From an uncultured Ruminococcus sp. (lineage in GTDB: Bacteria; Bacillota; Clostridia; Oscillospirales; Ruminococcaceae), in the NCBI GenBank assembly GCA_945867875.1, contig CAMBJF010000151.1, positions 1 to 6,007 on the forward strand: a DNA stretch of 6,007 nt, read 5' to 3'. The translations under genes were made by a program, and so were the position numbers. Below the pieces are notes generated by a model. It searched no databases, was not told the DNA's origin, and worked only from the letters and a program-made list of their open reading frames with translations. Positions 1-5,964 of the stretch are shown here, piece by piece (position 1 is the stretch's first letter; each line of letters opens with the position of its first letter).

Positions 1-70
1 TTTTCAAGCAGAAGACGGCATACGGTATAGCGTAGCGTCTCGTTGGCTCGGATATGTGTATAAGAGACAG
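1..70 (+). other. Sequencing-library adapter (Illumina P7 + i7 index + Nextera Read 2 arm), not genomic
   Basis: After four T residues, bases 5-28 match the Illumina P7 oligonucleotide (the last four bases are divergent). Bases 29-36 (AGCGTAGC) are an 8-base index, 37-51 match the Nextera Read 2 arm, and 52-70 match the 19-base Tn5 mosaic end, finishing in AAGAGACAG. I see mismatches to the expected oligos at 25, 26, 44 and 53. The index is the reverse complement of GCTACGCT, which I recall as Nextera N709. Genomic sequence starts at base 71. The ATG at 54 lies inside the mosaic end and encodes the artefactual peptide MCIRDS. Confidence 0.98.
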
Positions 71-71
71 C

Positions 72-1649
72 GCATATCTTGCCTGGGACAAGACCGCAGG
101 GGGCTACAGCACAATGTACAACCTATGCTATATCCGCCACACCATCAACACCGAGGATAAGTTCTACAGCGACGAGAACGAGTTCTTCGACAACACAAAT
201 CCCACCTTTACCGAGTACAATCAGGCGGTGGCAAAGGCGCTTGCGGAAAGCAGATTCCGCCCCGAGCTGGAGAAAAAATTCGGCAGGGTGATGTTTATAA
301 ATACCGACATTTTCCTTAAAAGCTTTTCTCCCGAAATTGTCCCCGAAATGCAGGAGGACAACAAGCTGACCACCGAGTATGAAAAGCTTATCGCCTCCGC
401 TCAGATTGATTTTGACGGCAAAAAGCTGACACTTTCCCAGCTCACCCCCTACAAGCAGTCCCCCGATGATGAGCTTCGTCATAAGGCGTGGGCGGCTGAA
501 AGCAGTTTTTACAAGGAGCACGAAGCCGAGCTTGACCGAATTTACGATGACCTTGTGCGTGTGAGAAACGCCGAAGCGGTTAAAATGGGCTTCAAGGATT
601 ATGTGCCTTTGGGCTATCTCAATATGTGCCGAAACAGCTACACTGCGGAAGATGTGGCTAAATTCAGAGAAGCAGTGGTAAAATATATCGTTCCCGCCGC
701 TGACAAGCTCTACCGAGAGCAGGCAAAGCGCATCGGTGCGGCATATCCTCTCAAATACCCCGACACACCCGTTGCCTACCGTGACGGAAACGCCGTTCCC
801 AAGGGCACTCCCCAGGATATCCTCGAAGCGGGCAGACGCTTTTATCACGCCCTTTCTCCCCTCACAGCCGAGTTTTTCGACTTTATGATGGAAAATGAGC
901 TTATGGACGTTCTCAGCCGAAAGGGAAAGGCTGCGGGGGGCTACTGCACCGAGCTTACCGACTTTGAATGCCCCTTTATCTTTGCGAATTTCAACGGCAC
1001 TCAGGGCGATGTTGAGGTAATAACCCACGAAGCGGGACACGCATTTGCGGCATATGTGAACCGTCACAAGCGCCCCACCGATATCCAGCTCCCCACCCTC
1101 GAAAGCTGCGAGATACACTCTATGACAATGGAGTTTTTCGGCTGGGCAAGCGCAGAGGATTTCTTCGGAGAGGGTGCAAAGAAATTCTGCCGCAAGCATT
1201 TTGAGGATGCTATAAAGTTCATTCCCTACGGCTCAATGGTTGACCATTTCCAGCACATTGTCTATGAAAATCCCGCAATGACCCCCGCAGAGCGCATAGA
1301 GGAGTGGAAAAAGCTCACCGCTGTTTATATGCCTTGGATTGACCTTGACGGCAGCCCCTTCTACGGCGAGGGCAGGGCTTGGCAGCGTCAGACCCACATC
1401 TACGAACGCCCCTTCTATTACATTGATTACTGCCTTGCGCAGACTGCTGCCCTTGAATTCTGGGTAATTATGCAGCGTGACAGAAACGAGGCATTTGAGA
1501 GATATATGAAGCTCGTTTCTCTTGGCGGTACTGAGACCTTTGACGGACTTGTCGCCGCTGCGGGACTTGACACGCCTTTCGGTGACAGTGCTCTTAAAAC
1601 CATTGCGGAGGCTGCGGAAAAGTGGCTTGCGGAAAATCCTGCAAAGTAA
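72..1649 (+). CDS. M3-family oligoendopeptidase (zinc metallopeptidase), 5' end missing
   Basis: Probably a cytoplasmic zinc oligopeptidase that cuts short peptides internally, part of peptide catabolism. The genomic part encodes 525 residues. The zinc-site HExxH motif reads HEAGH at 1026-1040, where the two His bind zinc and the Glu is catalytic. The Glu of CEIHSM (1110-1112), 28 residues after the first His, fits the third zinc ligand. A Tyr-rich segment (ERPFYYIDY, about 1404-1430) matches the substrate-binding tyrosines conserved near the C-terminus of M3 enzymes. No signal peptide is visible, but the true N-terminus is absent. By comparison with family members I remember (about 560 residues, with a similar NTEDKFY/FFD region near residue 50), roughly 35-45 residues are lost to the fragment end. 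It resembles the M3 group distinct from classical PepF, so I give no symbol. The frame is open and uninterrupted to TAA at 1647. The next gene follows after 28 bases, suggesting co-transcription. Confidence 0.93.
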   Translation, partial: AYLAWDKTAGGYSTMYNLCYIRHTINTEDKFYSDENEFFDNTNPTFTEYNQAVAKALAESRFRPELEKKFGRVMFINTDIFLKSFSPEIVPEMQEDNKLTTEYEKLIASAQIDFDGKKLTLSQLTPYKQSPDDELRHKAWAAESSFYKEHEAELDRIYDDLVRVRNAEAVKMGFKDYVPLGYLNMCRNSYTAEDVAKFREAVVKYIVPAADKLYREQAKRIGAAYPLKYPDTPVAYRDGNAVPKGTPQDILEAGRRFYHALSPLTAEFFDFMMENELMDVLSRKGKAAGGYCTELTDFECPFIFANFNGTQGDVEVITHEAGHAFAAYVNRHKRPTDIQLPTLESCEIHSMTMEFFGWASAEDFFGEGAKKFCRKHFEDAIKFIPYGSMVDHFQHIVYENPAMTPAERIEEWKKLTAVYMPWIDLDGSPFYGEGRAWQRQTHIYERPFYYIDYCLAQTAALEFWVIMQRDRNEAFERYMKLVSLGGTETFDGLVAAAGLDTPFGDSALKTIAEAAEKWLAENPAK

Positions 1650-1677
1650 GCGGCATAATGATCGGGAAGCGGACATT

Positions 1678-2805
1678 ATGTATATTATATTTGTATTGAT
1701 ATGCGGCATTTTTCCCTTTGTTGTCACAGCGGAAAATATTATCTGCCTTGTCAGAAAGGATACGCCGCAGAAGAAAAAGCATAAATGGACGCTCATAACA
1801 CTTATTGCGGGAACACTCCTGAGCGCAGCGGTTATTTCCGCAATAAGCAGCTTTCGCTGGGACGAGCCTGTGGTCATAGGCGAGTATTTAACGGAGCTGC
1901 ACGAGCCCTTTTATGAGAAAAATGTGCTCTCGCTCTGTCTCTTTGCACTTGCGGCAATGGTCTGCCTGTATCTTCTCGACAGGGGCAGGGTAATGCCGCC
2001 CCTTGCCGCTGTAATATGCGTAAGCGGCGTTTACGGGGGAATAATACTGGGGCTGTTTTATATTTCGCAGCTTGCGGTGAATATCCTTAATGATCTTAAT
2101 TTGCTTGTGGCTGTGGGATATCTTATCCTCTTTCCCGTAAACTTTTTTATAATTTCCGCAAGGGTCATACGGGAAACGGTGCTTTTATACACCGCATATT
2201 TCCGTGAAAATGACATTGAGCCGAAAAACAGGCTTGACGGCTTTCTCCGAAGCTCTCTTGAAAAGGCGGCAGGCTGGGTGCTATTCCCGCTCATAGGGCT
2301 TATACCGTTTACGGGAGTGCTTGTGTGCCTGTGCATACTCGTGGGTCAGGGACCCTTTGGCATAATAAGGGCGTTCACGAACACCTCCGACTGGACATAT
2401 TCAACTATGATATCCCCGCCGCCTGTGGAGTATGAGGGACATTACCTCTGCACAGTGGCGGTGAACGGTCACGAACGGGTGGTAAAGCCATTGCGTCTCG
2501 GTGTCCGTTACGGCGTTGTTATCGGCGTGAACCGACAGCTCTGCGCCGCAAATGCATTTGAACAGCTTATCGAGGACAAGGCTCCACGGCTCCACAGGCT
2601 TGTGCGGCATATTTACGATAAATACGGCTATCCCGTCTCCAAGCACATCACCACAAGGCTTCGGGCGGATATCGTATATATTCTGATGAAGCCCCTCGAA
2701 TGGCTGTTTGTAGCCGTTTTGTATCTCTTTGACCGTGACCCCGAAAGCCGTATTGCGGTGCAGTACACAGGCAGGCACGTCAGGGAATTTACATTGAAAG
2801 GATAA
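1678..2805 (+). CDS. Multi-pass membrane protein with conserved C-terminal domain (resembles DUF6688), function unknown
   Basis: A 375-residue integral membrane protein. Hydrophobic segments lie at about residues 1-20, 37-57, 82-100, 106-128, 142-163 and 198-222, with a possible seventh at 338-352. Between them are charged loops such as RKDTPQKKKHKW, at 26-37. From about residue 250 a soluble stretch contains HYLCTV, VVKPLRLGVR, VNRQLCAANAFEQLI, RHIYDKYGYPVSKHI and MKPLEWLF. I associate this block with a domain-of-unknown-function family recalled as DUF6688, but cannot verify it here. No catalytic motif is evident. I chose the ATG at 1678 because the protein then opens with a membrane segment. 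The frame is open back to an ATG at 1522, but that extension is Arg/Leu-rich and overlaps the peptidase gene. The ribosome site is weak (AGCGGA, 1668-1673, 4 bases before ATG), so translation may depend on coupling to the upstream gene. Five bases separate its stop from the dipeptidase start. Confidence 0.85.
   Translation: MYIIFVLICGIFPFVVTAENIICLVRKDTPQKKKHKWTLITLIAGTLLSAAVISAISSFRWDEPVVIGEYLTELHEPFYEKNVLSLCLFALAAMVCLYLLDRGRVMPPLAAVICVSGVYGGIILGLFYISQLAVNILNDLNLLVAVGYLILFPVNFFIISARVIRETVLLYTAYFRENDIEPKNRLDGFLRSSLEKAAGWVLFPLIGLIPFTGVLVCLCILVGQGPFGIIRAFTNTSDWTYSTMISPPPVEYEGHYLCTVAVNGHERVVKPLRLGVRYGVVIGVNRQLCAANAFEQLIEDKAPRLHRLVRHIYDKYGYPVSKHITTRLRADIVYILMKPLEWLFVAVLYLFDRDPESRIAVQYTGRHVREFTLKG
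2797..2802 (+). promoter_or_regulatory. Ribosome binding site of the dipeptidase gene, inside the preceding gene
   Basis: AAAGGA is a good Shine-Dalgarno match 8 bases before the ATG at 2811. It is also the last two sense codons (Lys-Gly) of the membrane-protein gene, directly before its TAA. Such packing favours translational coupling and supports both the 2811 start and operon membership. Confidence 0.8.
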
Positions 2806-2810
2806 TTTTT

Positions 2811-4199
2811 ATGATAAATGATATCTCAAAAAAAGCCCCCGAATATACCGACAGCGCCGTAAAGCTGCTGTCGGAGCTTATCTCATTTAAAAGCGTTATG
2901 GATGCTCCCGAAGCGGGAATGCCCTACGGAAAGGACTGCGCCGACTGCTTGAATTATGCGGCAGGGGTGCTTTCCGCCGATGGATTTAAGGTGAGAAATT
3001 TTGATAATCACGCCATTACCGCTGATTTCGGTGAGGGCGAGGCGGAGCTTGGAATACTCTGCCACCTTGACGTTGTTCCCACCGAGGGACAGGAATGGAC
3101 CGGTGACCCGTTCAAGGCAGAAGTCCGTGACGGCAGGGTTTACGGCAGAGGTGCTATTGATGACAAAGGCCCTGCGGCGGCTGTCATCACCGCAATGCGA
3201 ATGATACGTGACAGCGGCATAAAGCTTTCCAAGAACTTCCGCCTTATTCTCGGCAGCAACGAGGAAAACGGCTCGGAGGATATGGAATACTACACCTCAA
3301 AGGAAAGCTTTCCCCCTATGCTCTTCACCCCCGACGGCAGCTTCCCCGTTATCAACATTGAAAAGGGTATGATACGTCTGGGCATAACAGGGGAATATGA
3401 AACAGTCGGCAGGACACTTGTGTCACTTGTGGGCGGAAGTGTGGCGAATGCTGTTCCCGAAAGGGCAATGGCAGTCGTTATGGGCTTTGAAAAGGACGAT
3501 GTTGAAAAGCTTTGCGGCAAGTATCAACCCGATGGTGTTATATTTACTGTAGAAAAAACAGATAATAATACTATTTGTATAAAATCAAAGGGCAAGGGTG
3601 CTCACGCATCAACTCCAGAACAGGGCAAAAACGCCCTTACCGCCCTTATAAAGCTGCTTTCCGAGATGAACTTTGACGGCGATATTTCCCATAAGCTCAA
3701 GGCTATGGCAAGGCTTTATCCCTATGGCGACAGTGAGGGAAAGGGAATCGGCGTAAGCTGCCGTGACGATATTTCGGGAGGACTGACTCTCGTTCTGAGC
3801 CTTGCGGACTGTAAGGACGGACACCTTGACCTTATGACCGACTGTCGGTTCCCCGTTTGCAAAACAAGCGGCGATATCATATCCGTTATGACCGAAAAGC
3901 TGTCCGCAGCGGGACTTTCGGGCAATACTGCCCTTTCAAGCGAGCCTCACCACGCCGATGAAAACAGCGATATGATAAAAACGCTCCTGTCCGTTTACAC
4001 CGACTGCACGGGCAAGGAGGGCAAATGCATAGCTATCGGCGGCGGCACATACGTCCACGACACCGAAAACGGCGTTGCATTCGGCGCTGAATGGAGCGAT
4101 GAGAACAATATGCACGGCGCAGACGAATTTATCGGCATAGATGAGCTGACCCGTGATATCGAGATATACTGCGAGGCAATTTTAAGGCTGTGCCTATAA
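2811..4199 (+). CDS. pepV: PepV/Sapep-type M20 metallodipeptidase
   Basis: Complete, 462 residues, the usual length for PepV-like enzymes, with no signal peptide, so cytoplasmic. It hydrolyses dipeptides (and in some members an N-terminal residue of short peptides) with two metal ions, Zn or Mn. All expected active-site elements are visible: H85 and D87 in CHLDVVP, D117 in GRGAIDDKGP, the Glu pair E151-E152 in SNEENGSED, D175 in FTPDGSFP and H435 in NMHGADEF. From family knowledge, E151 is the likely general base and H85, D117, E152, D175 and H435 the metal ligands. The lid domain also keeps N213 (VANAVPE), H265 (GAHAST) and R346 (DCRFPV), which correspond to transition-state and substrate-binding residues of Lactobacillus PepV. 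The GGGTYVHDTENGVAFG stretch near 410-425 is typical of the C-terminal catalytic domain. It lies 5 bases after the membrane-protein gene and two genes after an oligoendopeptidase. The symbol rests on family resemblance; it could be annotated simply as an M20 dipeptidase. An AT-rich patch at 3541-3590 stands out from the rest. Confidence 0.93.
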   Translation: MINDISKKAPEYTDSAVKLLSELISFKSVMDAPEAGMPYGKDCADCLNYAAGVLSADGFKVRNFDNHAITADFGEGEAELGILCHLDVVPTEGQEWTGDPFKAEVRDGRVYGRGAIDDKGPAAAVITAMRMIRDSGIKLSKNFRLILGSNEENGSEDMEYYTSKESFPPMLFTPDGSFPVINIEKGMIRLGITGEYETVGRTLVSLVGGSVANAVPERAMAVVMGFEKDDVEKLCGKYQPDGVIFTVEKTDNNTICIKSKGKGAHASTPEQGKNALTALIKLLSEMNFDGDISHKLKAMARLYPYGDSEGKGIGVSCRDDISGGLTLVLSLADCKDGHLDLMTDCRFPVCKTSGDIISVMTEKLSAAGLSGNTALSSEPHHADENSDMIKTLLSVYTDCTGKEGKCIAIGGGTYVHDTENGVAFGAEWSDENNMHGADEFIGIDELTRDIEIYCEAILRLCL

Positions 4200-4239
4200 T
4201 ACTGATCTTTAACAGCACAGCAAAAAATGTTGAAAGATA

Positions 4240-4245
4240 AAAGGA
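4240..4245 (+). promoter_or_regulatory. Ribosome binding site of the 135-residue gene
   Basis: AAAGGA sits 10 bases before the ATG at 4256 and decides that start. A nearer ATG at 4246 is in another frame. The 56-base gap after the dipeptidase gene shows no convincing promoter and no terminator hairpin, so read-through from upstream is the simplest view. Confidence 0.65.
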
Positions 4246-4255
4246 ATGAATAGCA

Positions 4256-4663
4256 ATGGGTTCATCAGCATCAAAATATTTTGAGATACCGAAATTTTTC
4301 GTGTTCGGCGAAAAGGGCATTTTTTCAGGCAGTGCAGCGGAAAAGGATATGAACTACAAGGTAGTTCCAAACTGCCCCAAGGAGGGTGACAAGACCCTCA
4401 GAGCATACATCTGGTCGGGCAGGAACTGCATAGACAAGTCCGAAAATGTGGTAATGCGTGAGTTTCCTCTTTCCGAGGAGGGTCACGCAGAGATGCTCAA
4501 ATGGCTCGAAGAGGAATATCTGAGCCGTGAGACCGTCCCCACCTTTATTGATAAGCAGAGAGCCTACAAGGAGCTTGTCTGCGATGAATACCTGGACCTT
4601 GACGACTATCTGAATGACCCTGAGAGGATAAAAAGGAGAGTCGAAGCCGAAGCAAACAAGTGA
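4256..4663 (+). CDS. Hypothetical protein, 135 residues, no recognised family
   Basis: I do not recognise this protein. It is 135 residues, probably soluble and cytoplasmic, with no signal peptide or membrane segment. The N-terminal half (about 5-70) looks beta-rich, with hydrophobic/aromatic runs (KYFEIPKFFVFG, YKVVPN, LRAYIWSG). The C-terminal half (about 73-133) looks helical and strongly charged (EEGHAEMLKWLEEEY, DEYLDLDDYLNDPERIKRRVEAEA). Three Cys (40, 58, 109) are dispersed and form no metal-binding CxxC pair. Evidence that it is real: a well-placed ribosome site, codon use matching the neighbours (Pro mostly CCC, Lys AAG and AAA both used), uninterrupted reading, and a terminator 20 bases after its TGA. 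It is the last gene of the plus-strand run, so it may be co-expressed with the peptidases, though the 56-base gap leaves an own promoter possible. Confidence 0.82.
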   Translation: MGSSASKYFEIPKFFVFGEKGIFSGSAAEKDMNYKVVPNCPKEGDKTLRAYIWSGRNCIDKSENVVMREFPLSEEGHAEMLKWLEEEYLSRETVPTFIDKQRAYKELVCDEYLDLDDYLNDPERIKRRVEAEANK

Positions 4664-4682
4664 TAAATAAGCATAAAAAACA

Positions 4683-4721
4683 ACACCGCCCGAGGATATA
4701 TCTTTCTTCCTCGGGCGGTGT
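4683..4721. terminator. Bidirectional intrinsic terminator between converging genes
   Basis: A perfect 14-bp GC-rich stem pairs 4683-4696 with 4708-4721 (arm ACACCGCCCGAGGA) around an 11-base loop, TATATCTTTCT. It begins 20 bases after the stop of the plus-strand gene and 43 bases after the stop of the minus-strand kinase gene. On the minus strand the stem is followed by GTTG and then a run of six T (4675-4680 are A on the plus strand), a strong terminator layout. On the plus strand the T tract is broken (CTTTATGTT then TTTT groups), so termination there may be weaker. Confidence 0.92.
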
Positions 4722-4763
4722 CTTTATGTTCCGTTTTGTTTCTTTCTTTTGTTCATCACAAAC

Positions 4764-5963
4764 TTAATAGTCCAGTGATATGGTGATATCGGGCTCATCT
4801 GTAAGAGCCTGTGTGGTAGTTGTTGCCTCAGTCACAGTGGTTATTTCGGGCACAGAAGTGGTCACCCAAGCGGAGGAGGCTTCTGTTGTGGTCTCCGTAG
4901 CTGTGGTAGTGGTCTCGGAGGGAGCAGTGTTGTCGGGATTTACCGCAACGAATACGGATAATACCTCTCCCGCTTCAAGGTCGATGTACTCACCGGGCTC
5001 AATGCTTATCCACGCAACATAGTCATTCAGGGTCTTGTCAGTCTCGTAAGGCTTTTCCTCGTACTTTATGCCGCAGGAATTGAGGATATCGAAATAATCC
5101 TTCTTGTTCAGTCCGTAGAAATCGGGAACAACAACCTTTGCGGGACCCATACTTATTTTCAGAGTAAGCTCTGAGCCCTTTTCATAGTTGGAGCCCTTTT
5201 CAATGGACTGCTCGAAAATTATGCCCTTTTCGTATTCATCTGTGTAAACATACTCGGGGATAATGGTGAGATTTTCATTTGCGGAGGAGTTTTTCACCGT
5301 GTCATAATTCTTGCCCACAAGGTCATTCATAATATAGACCGTTGCGCCGGGCTTTATGGTGGTCTGCTCAGATGTTCCGTCGGAAACGGAAGATGTCTCT
5401 ATCACTGCAAGAGTAGGGAGCGCAGAGGGGTCGGAGACCTCGGTTGCGGCGCTCATAGGCGGCAATGTAACGGTCTCGCCGTTTTCATCTGTAACAGGCA
5501 TAGTTTCGGGGTCGGCAGGCAGTGTTGTTGTCTGAGTGATGGCATTTGTTATCTGACTGCTGTTGTCGTCAAGGGTCATCATAAGCACAGCCATTATGGT
5601 AAACACCACCACGCAGGTTATGAGAGCCACGATTATGAACACCTTTCGTCTGCTCATAGGGGGCTTGGGAGCGGGCTTGGGCTCTGAAACAGGGCCCTTT
5701 GTGCTGTGCTGCTTGGGGATAGAAATGGTCTGTGTCCGGGAAACGGAGCGGGGCTTTTCCCACTCAGGCTCCTCAAAAAGCTGCGTCACAAGCTCGGTGA
5801 CGGTCTGTATCCTCAGCTCTCCCGAAAGGCTCATTCCGTTCATTATGACCTTTGAGACATTGGCGGGAATGTTGTTGTTAAGGCTCTTGGGGGGGAGAAG
5901 TGTGTCATTTGCGAGACGCTCCATAGCGTCGGTGGGGGCGGTTCCGGTAAGGATACGGTAAAG
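4764..5963 (-). CDS. PASTA-domain membrane Ser/Thr protein kinase, N-terminal part missing
   Basis: C-terminal 399 residues of a eukaryotic-type Ser/Thr kinase of the PrkC/PknB/StkP class, which phosphorylates cytoplasmic proteins in response to cell-wall fragments and affects growth and division. Residues are counted from the first genomic codon (5963). Residues 1-62 are the end of the kinase C-lobe (LYRILTG...PPKSL...PANVSKVIMNGMSLSGELRIQTVTEL), with R51 at the conserved subdomain XI position. Residues 63-104 are a juxtamembrane linker with PKPAPKPP and basic SRRK. Residues 106-130 are one membrane segment and 135-205 a Thr/Ser/Pro-rich extracellular linker. PASTA 1 spans about 207-273 and PASTA 2 about 275-343 (VVVPDFYGLNKKDY onwards). 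Residues 344-399 are a Thr-rich tail. The glycine loop, HRD and DFG motifs, perhaps 200 residues, lie beyond the fragment end, so kinase activity is inferred from architecture. The usual partner PP2C phosphatase is not in the window. The adapter-encoded N-terminus (MGSEMCIRDS) is not part of it. Confidence 0.92.
   Translation of the reverse strand, partial: LYRILTGTAPTDAMERLANDTLLPPKSLNNNIPANVSKVIMNGMSLSGELRIQTVTELVTQLFEEPEWEKPRSVSRTQTISIPKQHSTKGPVSEPKPAPKPPMSRRKVFIIVALITCVVVFTIMAVLMMTLDDNSSQITNAITQTTTLPADPETMPVTDENGETVTLPPMSAATEVSDPSALPTLAVIETSSVSDGTSEQTTIKPGATVYIMNDLVGKNYDTVKNSSANENLTIIPEYVYTDEYEKGIIFEQSIEKGSNYEKGSELTLKISMGPAKVVVPDFYGLNKKDYFDILNSCGIKYEEKPYETDKTLNDYVAWISIEPGEYIDLEAGEVLSVFVAVNPDNTAPSETTTTATETTTEASSAWVTTSVPEITTVTEATTTTQALTDEPDITISLDY
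4770..4935 (-). repeat. Thr-rich C-terminal tail coding region in the kinase gene
   Basis: The last 56 residues contain clustered Thr runs (SETTTTATETTTEAS, TTVTEATTTTQ) encoded by irregular ACC/ACA/ACT codons, so this is a compositional repeat and not an exact one. It follows the second PASTA repeat and ends DITISLDY, with no LPXTG-type sorting signal and no second membrane segment. Confidence 0.65.
5327..5559 (-). repeat. Thr/Ser/Pro-rich low-complexity linker coding region in the kinase gene
   Basis: Between the membrane segment and the first PASTA repeat the kinase has about 70 residues rich in Thr, Ser, Pro and acidic residues (for example ITQTTTLPADPETMP and IETSSVSDGTSEQTT). It looks like an extended, possibly glycosylated extracellular spacer rather than a folded domain. 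It is not an exact tandem repeat. Confidence 0.6.
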
Positions 5964-5964
5964 G

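Noticed and set aside
123..1199. Long open frame on the minus strand (358 codons) opposite the oligoendopeptidase
   Set aside because: The plus strand carries an intact M3 peptidase with its zinc site. The antisense product has no recognisable domain, and long antisense frames are common opposite genes with biased third positions.
1522..1677. Upstream ATG extending the membrane protein by 52 residues
   Set aside because: The extension lies mostly inside the peptidase gene in another frame and is Arg/Leu-rich. Starting at 1678 puts a membrane segment at the N-terminus and needs no long overlap.
1233..1877. Minus-strand open frame of 214 codons across the peptidase/membrane-protein junction
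   Set aside because: It overlaps two supported plus-strand genes, shows no domain, and its composition looks like a shadow frame.
4200..4255. TTGAAA at 4230 as a possible -35 promoter box before the 135-residue gene
   Set aside because: A -10 box at proper spacing would fall at or over the ribosome site and start codon, so no workable promoter is supported.
5563..5961. Plus-strand open frame of 132 codons opposite the kinase gene
   Set aside because: It is antisense to the well-supported kinase and its membrane segment, with no ribosome site or family resemblance.
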